Source: Theodoxus fluviatilis (Eukaryota > Mollusca > Gastropoda > Cycloneritida > Neritidae). Taken from it: a stretch of 64,000 nucleotides of DNA. Location of the stretch: assembly GCA_034096865.1 (NCBI GenBank), contig JAWQFJ010017435.1:1-64000 (forward strand), in the 5' to 3' direction. A program made the translations under genes and the position numbers. How positions within the stretch are numbered: position 1 is the stretch's first letter; each line of letters begins with the position of its first letter. This document shows positions 31,001 to 42,858 of this stretch, piece by piece. The notes under the pieces were generated by a model, which had not been told where the DNA came from, searched no databases, and worked only from the letters and a program-made list of their open reading frames with translations.

Positions 31001-33303
31001 CAATGTGGGCCATTGTGGGTTACCAGTGTGGGAGGCAGCTCCAGCTCTTTGATGACCCTTCTGGAGCAGAAAGGTTCCCTATCCAACTGTAACAGGCGAA
31101 GAGTTGTGGAGTAGCAAAAAAGAACTGAACAGTTACTGCCATACTGGTACTGCTTTTGCATATTTTAACATGTGTAAGACATTGTCCACACAAATTATCA
31201 AAGGTTCACAGCTGACTCAAGTACCCTCTTCAACTTGGTGATGCAGAGCAACAGTATGGACTTGCATGCAAGGAGGCTCCTCAGTGCAAGGCCGGCCTGC
31301 TGTGACAACTGTGGATTCTGCGTTGAGAACTTAGCCACTGAAAGACTTGTAATGATACCATTGCCCTCAGTATGGACATGTCCAATTCTGGAGAAGCCAG
31401 CAAGACCTCCAGAGAGTTGTTCATGTCTAAAATTTGACAGCAGAAAGTTAGGGATCAGAGGAACTTGCCTCTAACAAATCACAATGGTGTCTTGCAGTTG
31501 CATCTACCTTGACAGAAACAGTGGTGTATTCAAGACTTATTGGACCTTGGACATCAATTTTGCAAGCATCTGCACAATGCCCCACTCAACATGGCTAGGC
31601 TTGCCTCCAGCCTTGAACACTCCATATTGCACATTATTGAAGTTCCAATAAGGGATCTTCTGAACAGTGGAGGAGCATCTTGGGGGGGGGGGGGGGGGGG
31701 GAAACCAAGAACAGTTCTGGTCTCCGAGTTTTATACTTGAACTAAAACTTGGTCGCTTTTTCTTGAATGGAAAGCCACACATGAACCGATGAACACATGA
31801 AAGCATGAACCGATTTAAGGAAAAAGAAAAAAAAGAGAAGAAAGCCACACACCCTTGCCTACCCGTCTGCTAGTCCTGCTCTGCATCTTGCCAATAGGCA
31901 TTGGGTATTTGTGCATAGATTCAACAAAGTACATCCTTACTGCTAGTAGTGTTGCCAAGAAATATTGTGTGTATGTGTGTGTGGCACCGGTGGGATTTAA
32001 GGAAGAAAAATGGGCTTTGCCTATTTGTGTGTGTGAATGTGTTCGAAGTGTACGTGTGTTTTATTTCAGCAGTAAGAAAGCACAAACGTCAACATGTTTA
32101 CAAGACCATGTGCCATTAGAGTTCATAAACAGTGTGCAAAGAGGGATGCTGCAGTAAGAATTGTGTATGAATGAACTGTGCAAGCAAATCTTAGATAAAG
32201 GAACCAGGTGTTTATCCCTTTATAGGAAAAAAGTTAGCTTGTAGATTATCCCAATGGTTTGACTTCCACTGGAATGACAGGTGTAATTTGTTTGTGTGTG
32301 CAAGCGCGTGCTTGTGCATGCATGCATGTGTGTATGCTCGTATAAGCAAATGAAAGTGAGGGAGTGAAAATCTCGAGATTGTTTCTGATATGGGTGTGTG
32401 GTGTGAATGGGTGCATGTGTTATGACATGCACTGTTTATTCTGATTTGAATTGCTGATTGCCTTCCTTTTCTGTTGAAATTATTGGAAAGCTGTGTTTCA
32501 TGGGTCTGTTGACCAAAGAACATTTTTCCTGGGAAATTTTCATTGGCCACTCAAAACTACACAAATACCACATTATTCTCAATAGACATACACTCTTGCA
32601 GATTTACTCCTTGCTCAAAGAATCCAGAAGAAACATTCATTAGTCTGCCTTTGTGGTGGATAGATCACCTTGTGGCGAGATCTGTCACGGTAGAAATCTT
32701 CACCACCGATGCAACATTCACCGTCCTTGGATGCAACTTGCAAGATCCTCACTCTGCACAGTCCAAGTTGCCACGTCTATCACATTCTATATAACTACTA
32801 GATGAATATGTGCACAGTTACTTGCATGCATGCATGCACACACACACACACACTCATACATACATACGCACAAATGGGTTCTTTGGAATTCACTGGGAAT
32901 GCTGCATTCCATTTCTGGAAGGCCCAGAGTAAAGTAAATAGCTGAAGCATCCCAAGTGTGAGATTTCTGGATAACTAATTTATGCAGTGATATGGTAGGG
33001 GTCTGGGCTTTGTTTATGAAACTGGAAAGGAAGACAGTGTAAGGGACGAGTACAACACTTGCTGCATTGATCAAGAATGAGCAGACAAATCTGCACAGTA
33101 GTACCAATACAGAGTTGTATACTACGAAAATATTGACAAGAGACATAGAGGACTCTGAAAGACTACATGAATTACATGCAAAAGCCAATTAATTAAGTTA
33201 TTCATTTATTTATAACATTTTATCCTGATCCACCATTCTATGAACCTGTTAAGCACTGTGACAATACAGAACGTATTTCCGAGTTGCATAAACATGCAGT
33301 ACA
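28072..33303. other. Intergenic / RBM12 5'UTR-intron sequence, no gene recognised
   Basis: Contains a G-rich run at 29610-29648, a G20 run at 31682-31701 and a few ORFs. The largest is 159 codons on the minus strand at 30534-31013, with no family signature. No transposon ends are seen. Confidence 0.5.
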
Positions 33304-35640
33304 TTAGGGGAGATCGGGATGACTTGGGTCAGTTTTTTCACAGGTTTTATTGGTACATGTATATGTGCTGAAATATAAAAGAAACGCCGGCATCAGCTTC
33401 AATCATATAACTGCACAGAGAAGAAAGAAATGTGTATAAGTTGACATTTTTAATCATAGTAGTTTGAAAACACCGCCACCGAATACCCAAGCTGCCCCAT
33501 GGCAGGGGTAGGTTGGGCCATGTCTTGAGATAGTCAAGCTAATTTATAAACAGAACTTTTAAAGTGAACCTTTAAAGATGAAATAAACAGTGTTCATAGA
33601 CTGACTACCTTGGAACGACTTCAACTTGTCAAAGATGAAAAAGGAATTGGATATTACTTGTGTGATGATGAGTAGAATTCAGTAACTTGGTCTGAAACAT
33701 TCCAACCAACACAATTGGAGTGCAAAGCCTTACAAAATGCAAAATCACAGCCTTTGTCGTTACCTGGATCTGTTTCTCTTCAATACTTGTATTTTCTCAC
33801 AATTGGAAACTATAAACAATATGATTACACCCGGAGAATTTATTTCACAGGAAGTAATAGAAAATTATACATTAGCAACATATGTTGTCTCCAAGTGATG
33901 AGTGATTGATGTAGATTTTTAACCTGATTAATGGGAAAGACATGCACACAAACAAATAGGTCTTCCAAGAAAACAAAACGTGAAAGTCATAAGAAAACAA
34001 AAACAGCTCCTGTCTAATTGTGACCTTGAGCAGTTTGTGCAATAGGCCTACTGTACCTGATAGAAATTGGTGCACATGCTCAATAGCAATCTGGTCAATA
34101 GGTTCTGAATTTCTTAACAACAATCTTGCAATGTAATGAAAAGTGAATTGCACTGTCAACTCATTACTAAAAAGTGCTATGTTCAAAACACCACAAACTT
34201 GGAAAGAATGTGGCCACATCCATACCTTCAGAACACAAAAAAGTTGAGCACAAAATCAACAGGCCTGAAACCTATTGCCTAATTATAACCTTGATCAGTT
34301 CATGCACTATACTTACTTTTTAGCAAATAGGCATTAGCACATGCAGAACAGCAATCGGGTCAATAGACGGGTCCTGAGAAATCTTATGAGGGTTTTCAGG
34401 AGTCTTGTGATGGAATGAAAAATGAATCGCACCATCACAAACACCATGTTCTTTCCTTCAACCCACTGTGGACTCGGGGTAAGAATTGACCCACCGTGTC
34501 TCCCTACGTGATTCGTAAGAGGGGAATAACTAGGGACATCGTGACTTGATTTGCTTAACTCTAAACTGTTTCAGCGATTTTCGTGCTTAATGGCCTTACA
34601 TAGCCTACAAAGGCTGATAGGCCGTAAAACACCATCCATCCATCCATTTCTTTCCTTCATCAAACCACACATTTGGAAGAAGTGTAGTTGAGTCCATACC
34701 AGCAAGTTCATAAGGAACTGGGTTGTACTGCAGCCTGGCTGCACTGCTAATCTTTTTTATGTAGAGAAAAGCCCTGTCTATCTTGCACCTTGCTGAAAGA
34801 GGTGTCTGCATGGGCTGTTGTGAAAACCCTAACCCTTGCTGTACTGGTTGCCCCAGGAGTTCTGAAGCTCAGCATTTTAGAAAGTCTTTGAGCCAGTCTT
34901 CCCCAGCCATTTCATTTACATCCCCAGAAGCTGGGTGCGCCTTCTTGTTTGCAGTTGCGAGTCGAAACAAAACCTGTTTGAGGGTCTTTACATTCATTGG
35001 GAAGCCAGTTAGGCTTGCTTCAAGTGTGCACTGGACACATTTGTCCTCTTCAGCTGATGTGAAGTCCTGTCATGGTTAGAATTAGGTGTCATGAGTTTTA
35101 TGGGCTTTTCTTTGATTTGATGCTTAACATAACATCAAAGAGTTTCTCTTGGAACAGCAAATGACTGTGCTGTTGAAGAGTTGTCTCACCAGCCACAAAC
35201 TGCTTCAACAGCAAGCTTGACAGCATCTTCAAGCCTTTGTCAAACTACCTTTTATATATCCCCACCATGATTAATTTTACTTTGAAATATAAAACATAGC
35301 CCCTATGACTATACAGACTTAAAATACAGTGTAGTTAATTAACCAGCAAATGCCACAAATCATCCTCTTTAAGAAAACTGTATCTCCTGCTTTGCTTTCA
35401 TACACATTTGAGCATCGTTTAGGGAAAAAGCAAATAATTAAACCAACAATTTTACATACATTCCTCTGAAGTATTGCAATAAGGACAGCAGTAGCATTGC
35501 AAGCAAGGATAAATCAACTCTTTAAGTAGGTTGGGTCACATCCAGGACATGCATGGGGTAGCTTGGGTCATAGGCCCAAGGTAGCCATCCCAACCTGCCC
35601 CAGGCTGGGTACGGTTATAATTTGAACATTATGAATTTAA
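33304..35640. repeat. Region with recurring TTGGGTCA/CCCCA motifs and diverged duplications
   Basis: GGGGAGATCGGGATGACTTG (33308 on), GTAGGTTGGGTCACA (35525) and GGGGTAGCTTGGGTCATAGG (35554) recur. Two segments of about 240 bp (34015-34240 and 34255-34450) are diverged direct duplicates, with CTAATTGTGACCTTGAGCAG matching CTAATTATAACCTTGATCAG. A degraded transposable element is likely; the class is unknown. Confidence 0.35.
34469..34648 (+). mobile_element. (CATC)n-tailed retroposon, copy A
   Basis: Ordered blocks are CGGGGTAAGAATTGACCCAC, GATTCGTAAGAGGGGAATAA, CTAGGGACAT, GGCCTTACATAGCC and AAAGGCTGATAGGCCGTAAA, with a CCATCCATCCATC tail. Plus orientation. Similar copies lie at 36004, 39726 and 58629. 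Confidence 0.75.
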
Positions 35641-36003
35641 TCAGATGCTGGCACCCTCTATAATATGTTCAGAAAGTGCTGGAAGTAACTTTTCTGTCAT
35701 ATTTGCATAACATTTCACTGCTCTGTGTACTTGCGCTCACAAACTAAAAGTTTGGGACAGCTCAAAACCTTACCATGGAAGAAAAGCAGGCTGAGACTGC
35801 CATGTGGTCACTCAAGGCACCACCATTTGCAGTTACTACAGCAAGTGATAAATTTGACCATCTAAAAACTAGGAAAGGACAGAAAAGAAGAAAATAATAG
35901 TATTTAGAACCAAAAAATGCTGTGCCCCTTGGCCCAAGTGGCCCTGGTCTCCCTTGCATCAACTGACACATCAGCCAGACCTCTTACAAATCGTGCCCCC
36001 ATG

Positions 36004-36175
36004 TGGAGAGGAGTAAGAACTGACCCACCGCATCTCCCATTCGTAAAAGGCATAAAAAAAGAAAAGAAAATTGTGACTTCACTTGGTCTTATTCTAACAG
36101 CTCCTAATGCATTTTTGTGTGATCAAGGCCCTTATTTAGCCTGTAAAGGCTGATAGGCCGTACTCCATCCATCCA
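36004..36175 (+). mobile_element. (CATC)n-tailed retroposon, copy B
   Basis: The blocks are more diverged (GAGTAAGAACTGACCCACCG, TTCGTAAAAGGCATAA, AAAGGCTGATAGGCCGTACT), with a CCATCCATCC tail. Confidence 0.65.
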
Positions 36176-36683
36176 GATACCTTACATATACAGATGTTAT
36201 AATATGTCTTTGTACTAGATACATTACCGAGTAGAATAAACAGTACAGCCACAGTCCCATGATAAACATGATCTCGTGGAATAGTGATGATAAGAACCTT
36301 CAAAATCAGTTGATCCTTATTTCACAGAGGGGTACTGGGAGGAATTGGGTTGCTTTGCTCTTGGAAATAATTTCTTGCTGTTTCAGTATGCACTTGTCTG
36401 ATGAAGGGGAAGAGGAATGTGAAGTGCTCAAAAGATTGATGTGTATTAATTAGCTAATACCAGATTACAAAGCTGGAGTAGGTGCACTGAGTGCTTCCAA
36501 CCCAATTATTTTTCACGTAGAGAACAACATTGCTCCTTACATGCACTGGTGCAAAGGGATTCAGTACAGACGTGTCTTAATAGCTTTGAAAAGAATGATG
36601 AAGTAAAACTTTCCTCTTTAAATTATGCTCCTTTTTAGTTAAATAGTGAGAGAATATACATTTTCATTGTAAATGAGTTTTTT

Positions 36684-38092
36684 TACTCTCGTGCGAAGCA
36701 AAAGTGAGTCTATGTACTCACCCGTTTCGTCCGTCCAGGCGTCAGTACCAACTTTAACGTTGGATTTTTCTCAGACACTATTAAGTCTATCAACACCCAA
36801 TTTGGCATGATGGTGTAGGATGACAAGGTGTACAAAAACATACAGTGACTTGACCTTGCTTCAAGGTCAAGGTCACAGGGGCCGTCTAAAAAAAGCCATT
36901 TTTCACATTTTCCCAATTTTTGACTGAAGTTTTCGAGATTGGATACCTGACCTATATATGGTTTATAGGGCAAAGTAATCCCTATCTTTTGATACCAGTT
37001 TGATTGACCTTGCTTCAAGGTCAAGGTCACAGGAGCTCTTTAAAGTTGGATTTTATACATATTTTTAAGTGACCTTGACCCTGAACTATGTAAGATTACT
37101 CTTTCAAACTTCATAACATTGTAGTACATATGTTATACTTTCATACTAGGTCACCCGTGTCATCCGTCCGGGAGTCCTGTAATCCTTAAAAAAACTTTAA
37201 CGTTGGATTTTTCTCAGAGACTATTAAGTCTATCAACACCCAATTTGGCATGATGGGGTAGGATGTCAAGGCCTCACAAAGCATACATAGTGACTTGACC
37301 TTGCTTCAAGGTCAAGGTCACAGGAGCTCTTCAAAGTTTAATTGTATTCATATGTTGAGCTCTTCAAAGTTTAATTGTATACATATGTTGAAGTGACCTT
37401 GACCCTAAACTATGGAAGATAACTGTTTCAAACATAATAATTATGTGGGGCACATGTTATACTTTCATCATGAGACACATTTAGTCACATATCATCAAGG
37501 TCAAGGTCACCGTCTGGGCGTCCTTTCATCCGTAAAAAACTTTAATGTTGGATTTTTCTCGGAGACTATTAAGTCTATCAACACCTAATTTGGCATGATG
37601 GTGTAGGATGACAAGGCCTCACAAAACATACATAGTGACTTGACTTTGCTTCAAGCTCAAGGTCACAGGAGCTCTTTAAAGTTGGATTGTATACATATTT
37701 TGAAGTGACCTTGACCCTGAACTATGGAAGATAACTCTTCCAAACTTCATAACATTGTAGTACACATGTTATACTTTTATCACGAGACACATTTGGTGTC
37801 AAGGTCAAGGTCACTTTGACCCTTATGAAAGGTGACCAAAATGGGGTAGTGAACCACTAAAAGTGACCATATCTCAAGGTAGAAAGTACCAATAAGCACC
37901 ATTGTGCTTCCTATGTCTTGATTAAACAGCTTTGTGTTGCATGACCTTGGATGACATGTATTTTGGTAGGAAAAATGTGTAAAGCAGTTCTTAGTGTATG
38001 ATGTCATTGCTAGGTTTAGTTGTTTGACCTTGAATGTCACCTGAAGGTCAAGGTCAAGCATGTGAGTTGTATGGGCTTTGCCCTTCTTGTTA
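36684..38092 (+). mobile_element. AGGTCA-rich dispersed element, copy 2, with internal triplication
   Basis: It has the same ends as copy 1 (GTGCGAAGCAAAAGTGAGTC ... CCCTTCTTGTTA). The central block with AACGTTGGATTTTTCTC and the following CTTGACCTTGCTTCAAGG occurs three times (about 36752, 37198, 37541), so this copy is longer. At least six AGGTCAAGGTCA motifs. Confidence 0.75.
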
Positions 38093-39034
38093 TGGAATGA
38101 AAGCTCAAATTGAAGCCCTCTAAAACTAATTGCTACTACCATCAAACATTAAGTGAGGTTGCGACCTAGCTAGTGAAGACCAAGGACTTAATAAGCCAGG
38201 AAAACCAGGGTAAACAATTGTTTCTACCTCCATTGAAAGGAATGTACTAAAAAAACATCAACTGGTACCTGAGAAAACACACCTAAATCTGTAGGGACAA
38301 ACCCCGTTACAGTGCTTCAATCCAATGCAAGATGTGTCAATTCTACCAGCATTAAGGAGACGCTCATAAACCTGTGGGGAGTGTCGTCTCAAACGGCACA
38401 GACAATACAAAGCACACACTGAAATTGTCTTGTGAAACCATGAAGAATCAGCAGAGTGCAATTTACAAAGCAATACATTTTGTTGCACATTGGATGAAAA
38501 TTTATGAGTTCAACTGTTGCTGGAATGGCTCAAGAAGGTGGTGCTAGATGCATGAATGAAGATGAAGACTGTAATGTTACGGTCAAATAACAAGGATGGA
38601 AGAATCATTGGGAACAGAACGGAAATGTAAACTGTACAGAAATGTGCCATGGAAGCTAGTTTTCTCACTGGTAACAATTTTACTCCTTGGTCACCATTGG
38701 ACTTAGAGGAAAACCTTTGTTATTCCTCATGCTGCTTCACATATGCAAGAGTGAGAGAGAGCGATGAATGACTCAACATTATTTCACTCTTCATTAAACC
38801 ACTTTTATAAAGGGCAAAAAAAGTTGATGCAAGCAGTTGTTCACAAGCACCTTTTCGTGCTGTCTTGATAGCAGGACTGTAGCTAAAGCATGACTACTCA
38901 ATTTCTCTAGGGGTCAATGGAAACAAAGACTGCCTATAGAAGAAAACAAAGCAGTTTCTGATTCATGTTCACAGAACATTTCTGTAAAATCTGATTTTTT
39001 CAGCAGTTAAGCAGTATTTGCAAGTGTATGAGGG
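38093..39034. other. Intergenic / RBM12 5'UTR-intron sequence, nothing recognised
   Basis: No ORF above 80 codons and no repeat seen. Confidence 0.5.
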
Positions 39035-39364
39035 GAAAGGCTTTCAGAGATAGACCACACTAGTAAATTCGTCTGAGGAGAGGGGTGTGAGAAAGACAGC
39101 CAAGCTGGCAGGTTACACAAGCTGGCAGGCTACAGCATCTGATTGGCTGTGCTTTAATGAGTTTTTTCCCCCAAAAATCTTTATATTCTTTTGTAATTTT
39201 GTGTGAATAACTGTGAATTCACTGCAGATTAACTGACTAAAAATGCTTGCCAGTCAGATGGTGTGGCCTGCCAGCTTGTGTGGCCCGCCAGCTTGGTTGT
39301 CTTTCCCACACCCCTCTCCTCAAACGAATCTGATAATGTGGCCTGCCCCTGGAAGCCTTTCAGT
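39035..39364. mobile_element. Foldback element, arms about 113 bp
   Basis: The left arm 39035-39148 (AAAGGCTTTCAGAGATAG ... GAGGAGAGGGGTGTGAGAAA ... CCAAGCTGGCAGG) pairs with the right arm 39249-39364. The two are highly similar over most of their length and separated by a spacer of about 100 bp. Non-coding. A MITE-type foldback is likely. Confidence 0.75.
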
Positions 39365-39599
39365 TTGAGGTAAATGTACAAGTCCTTTGCTGAAACCAGA
39401 CAATGGACTGCTGTAGCTATTTTCAAAACGGTGCAGTTGCTGTAATTTATGTTCGTACAAAAGCAGTATAGAAATGGATGTGACATAATTAGGAGCAGAC
39501 CAACCAAGACTCCCAGTAGTCTGATAAAAGCAGTACTTCAACGCACTCACAGAGGGAGTGATTTGACATGGCTAATGAGGTCTTAGGGCCAAAAAAGAA

Positions 39600-40080
39600 A
39601 AATAGCAGTGGTTACAGTAACCTGACATTCTTTTTTTTTCTTCTGCTGACCCTTAATCTTTGTGTGTATAATATTGGGACGGGGGGTATGTTGGAGAATA
39701 TACTGTAAACAAGGGACTGCATGCTGTCCCATCTTCCCTTCCCTACGCAATTCCTAAGAGGCGTATAACTAGGGACGATGTACGTTTACTCCATTCTAGT
39801 GATTTTAATGCTTAATGGCCTTACATAGCCTACAAAGGCTGATGGGTCATAAAACCCCATCCATCCATCCATCCCATTTTCCCTGCCCTAAGAGCACAAG
39901 GGGAATCCACTACATAAGTAGATAAAAGTGTTTTCAGCAAAATAAAAATGTTCGGTCATGTTCATTTTGGCCTCTTCCATTAAGAAATATGATAAATCAA
40001 TTAAAAGTTCATGCCAACCTACCTAATGCCCCCCTGCCCCCCACTCCCATTTTGTAAACCCCACAACTATTTTATTTTTT
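39600..40080. repeat. Dispersed GTTACAGTAACC repeat, copy 2, split by a nested insertion
   Basis: GTGGTTACAGTAACC, the T-run, GACTGCATGCTGTCCCATCT and then, after 39873, GTAGATAAAAGTGTTTTCAG are colinear with the uninterrupted copy at 49610-49900. The intervening 39726-39873 is the (CATC)n-tailed retroposon. Confidence 0.6.
39726..39873 (+). mobile_element. (CATC)n-tailed retroposon, copy C (nested)
   Basis: CCCTACGCAATTCCTAAGAG, GCGTATAACTAGGGAC, GGCCTTACATAGCC and AAAGGCTGATGGGTCATAAA, followed by (CCAT)n. It is inserted in the repeat that flanks it on both sides. Confidence 0.7.
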
Positions 40081-41642
40081 GGCCTAATGGACTGGAAAAA
40101 TATTGTTGCAGTGTAAGTGCAGTTAACATTTCCAACATATCAAAAGTGATCATGCTACTGTCAGAATTTTGAAGCATTACCTCAAGTCATCGAGAGTCAT
40201 GCAAATTGATCATACTTGAATGTGGCTCTGAATACAATTACTGAACTTGCATGTTCAAAGCTGAATTTTTATCATGTGAGAAATTTAATTCATACTCCCC
40301 ATGATGAAGGTTTTTATCATCATTGTATTTAATGATAAAGAGTCCAAGTATGGGAAACTCATTTGACTTTTTAAAAAAGAATCCACTTTGCTCCCACATT
40401 TGTGGATTTAGAATTGATCTGTGAAACGTCAAAGCTATGATAATTTGACTATTGGAGCAATCAATGTCAGTCTCTAAAGCAGAAACAAAATGGTCCATTC
40501 TCAAATATATGAATAGCTCTTTAATATTGGTACCAGAACCCAAGTGACTGTTGGTGCCTAATGCAGTCATGCATGTGCTAGGTCATCCAAAGATAGAAAA
40601 ACATGGCATGAACTCTGCAAGCATAAGGACAACTGAGAATCGGCTTTAGTGACTGGAACTTGTGGCTGGCTGTTTGCAATGGTAGGGGTGATGTCATGAA
40701 AAGCTGAGAATGGAGTATTGGGTTGGCAGGTAATGGATGTGAATTTTGCAAATGAATTACGAATGCAAAATGAGTATGAAATGGCATCGGTTGCTTCCCC
40801 AAATCATGCACATGTATTGCAGGCCAGTTTCCAATCCATTAGTTGGTAATGTGACGTTACAGAATTTCCTCTGCCCCCTTTCTGCTGCCACTGTAAGTTC
40901 TTTTTGAGTTCTTCCTTCTTGAGCATCAATCTATTTCGTAAACAATGAAAAAACTAAATTCAAAGCAGCCGCAAGTACAGTGGTATTGTGGTTGTAATGA
41001 TGATGGCAGTGGTGGTGGTGGAGAACCATGACGATTCTAAGAGAATGTTTGACATTGAACCTCTTTCACACGATTGTGATCTTCAGTAGGAAGGAGAAAA
41101 TTACCAACAAGCAAACAATAACCATCCAACAGAAATAGAGAAAGGAAATCGGCAGCAAGCTTGAAGATGTTTCCCCCCTACTAAATATGAGAAATGTGAT
41201 GATAAGGAATTGAGACAAAACTCTAAATGGAATGCTGTTGAAGAAGCAGTGTAAAGTCTTTTGATAAGGTTGCACATACAAATAGAAATGGATCATGATG
41301 ATGTAAATGTTGAACTGCTTTTGGTAATGTGGAACATTTTGAGATGTGAGGAACATTTTGAGAAATGATGAGAAGAGAGTGGATGAGCATTAAAATATCT
41401 CACCTGTAGCTTGGGCAATTATTGAAACACGGTTTCCTTACACAACTGAAGTAAATCTCAATGAATTTGTGAAAGTAATTAGAACTGATGTGCAAAAAGG
41501 GTTCAAGGACCTTAGGAAAGTTTTCCTTGTTTTCTGTTGCAGTAATGAATTGTGGTATGGAACTTGTTTCTAATGGCTGGTTCATTCAGAATAGTTATTG
41601 ATAGACTGGTTAGAGCAACAGGAAGTAAATTTTTGCTATGAA
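40081..41642. other. Intergenic / RBM12 5'UTR-intron sequence, nothing recognised
   Basis: AT-rich; no ORF above 110 codons and no family signature. Confidence 0.5.
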
Positions 41643-42514
41643 CAGGATTCGTATAGGTCATGGAAAACCTGAAAAGTCATGGAATTTGATTTTTCATTTT
41701 CCAGGCCTGGAAAATCATGGAATTTCAATTTAAGTCATGGAAAGTCATGGAATTTAATAAATAAAAAAAGCAAGAAAAATGTTTTCTAGGCTGTGCTTCG
41801 CGCGATACTCTCAATATATTTTTACACGCTGCGAACAACAGGAAAACATTCCCTTGGTTAATTTTGAAGGCTCGTTTGTCTTCTGCTTCCTGATTGGTTC
41901 TTTGGCTAGGTAACCTGGTTTCATTTCCACGCCGGTCGGGTCAGTTGGTTCAAACGAGGAGAAAGTGAAAGCTTGTTTTGTTTGTGGTGCAGTGCTTCTT
42001 TGAGATGATCATTATGCCTTAAAAATGTCGATTTCAAGACACTTGAACATGAGACAAAAATACCATGAGTGGGTCATGCGAGTGAAACTGAATGGGATGG
42101 CAAAGTGCCGATCTTGTGAAAAAGAGTTTGATGTGTCCAACATGGGAGAGGCAGCCTTGAAAAGCCACATGAAAGGTATCGCGCACCAGTTGCATGCTAA
42201 AAAACACCAAGAAGAAAAGAGCAGAAGTCAAACACAAATATCTGATTTTGTTCACACTGCAAAAAATGCTGAGAGTGCTTCAAAGGTGATGGTACCAGCT
42301 AGCGCTGCTACGCCAGTCGAAACTAGGCCTGCACCCACCGGCAGTGGCACTAGATCTACTGGGATTGACACTTTTTTTTACAACGGGTGTATTGTGCGTG
42401 AGTTTGGTCGTGCGCCATACACTTTTCTCTTTAAGTACGCTAAGTCATGGAAAATGTTATTGAGGCTCATGGAAAGTCATGGAATTTTGTATGTAAAAAC
42501 CTGTACGAACCCTG
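41643..42514 (+). mobile_element. hAT-like element with BED-finger ORF
   Basis: The left end CAGGATTCGTATAGG and the reverse complement of the right end, CAGGGTTCGTACAGG, match at 13 of 15. TATGAA abuts both sides (41637-41642 and 42515-42520). Multiple GTCATGGAA motifs lie just inside each end. The 872-bp element holds one ORF and no transposase core, so it is non-autonomous. Confidence 0.75.
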
Positions 42515-42519
42515 TATGA
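42025..42519 (+). CDS. BED-type zinc-finger ORF of the hAT-like element
   Basis: The 164-aa ORF has KYHEWVMRVKLNGMAKCRSC and CEKEFDV near residues 12-38, then LKSHMKGIAHQLHAKKH. C-x2-C and H-x4-H spacing fits a BED-type finger as at hAT transposase N-termini. A polar linker (QTQISDFVHTA) follows. The C-terminal 30 residues read through the terminal repeat (SHGILYVKTCTNPV), so the protein is a truncated transposase. It lies 340 bp before the RBM12 start codon. Confidence 0.6.
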   Translation: MSISRHLNMRQKYHEWVMRVKLNGMAKCRSCEKEFDVSNMGEAALKSHMKGIAHQLHAKKHQEEKSRSQTQISDFVHTAKNAESASKVMVPASAATPVETRPAPTGSGTRSTGIDTFFYNGCIVREFGRAPYTFLFKYAKSWKMLLRLMESHGILYVKTCTNPV

Positions 42520-42831
42520 ATTAAAAAAAACCTAGATCCTCACCCAGAGTTGGCATCGTAAACCATGTCCTGAAATAGTACACTGTTTCTCTATTGCCTC
42601 TATTCTTTAATAAATATGTGTAGGGAAAATTAATGACCTTAGCAGTATGATGATCAAAAGAACTCTTATCAATTAATAAAGGCCTGTCTGAACGGAATGT
42701 GCTTTCACTCCAAGCTGAAAAGCTGGTGTTTGCATGTTCTAGTCACAAAAAGTTCTGCTTTCTTTTAACACTAATTGAAGTTGTATGAGAATGATTAACA
42801 GATTAAGGTGTTTGTGTACAGCATGGCTGCA

Positions 42832-42858
42832 TTGGTGTCTTGCAGAGAGGAGACGACC
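42832..42858 (+). promoter_or_regulatory. 3' splice site of a 5'UTR intron plus short leader
   Basis: TTGGTGTCTTGCAG ends at 42845 and is followed by AGAGGAGACGACC and then the ATG. The polypyrimidine tract with CAG, placed just before the start codon, indicates an upstream non-coding exon, as in vertebrate RBM12 genes. Confidence 0.65.

Noticed and set aside
30534..31013. 159-codon minus-strand ORF
   Set aside because: No recognisable motif, AT-rich setting, no supporting splice or promoter context; chance ORF more likely.
42808..42858. Upstream in-frame ATG at 42808 giving a 17-residue N-terminal extension
   Set aside because: It lies before a strong splice acceptor, and MSVIIRLQGL at 42859 matches the family start.
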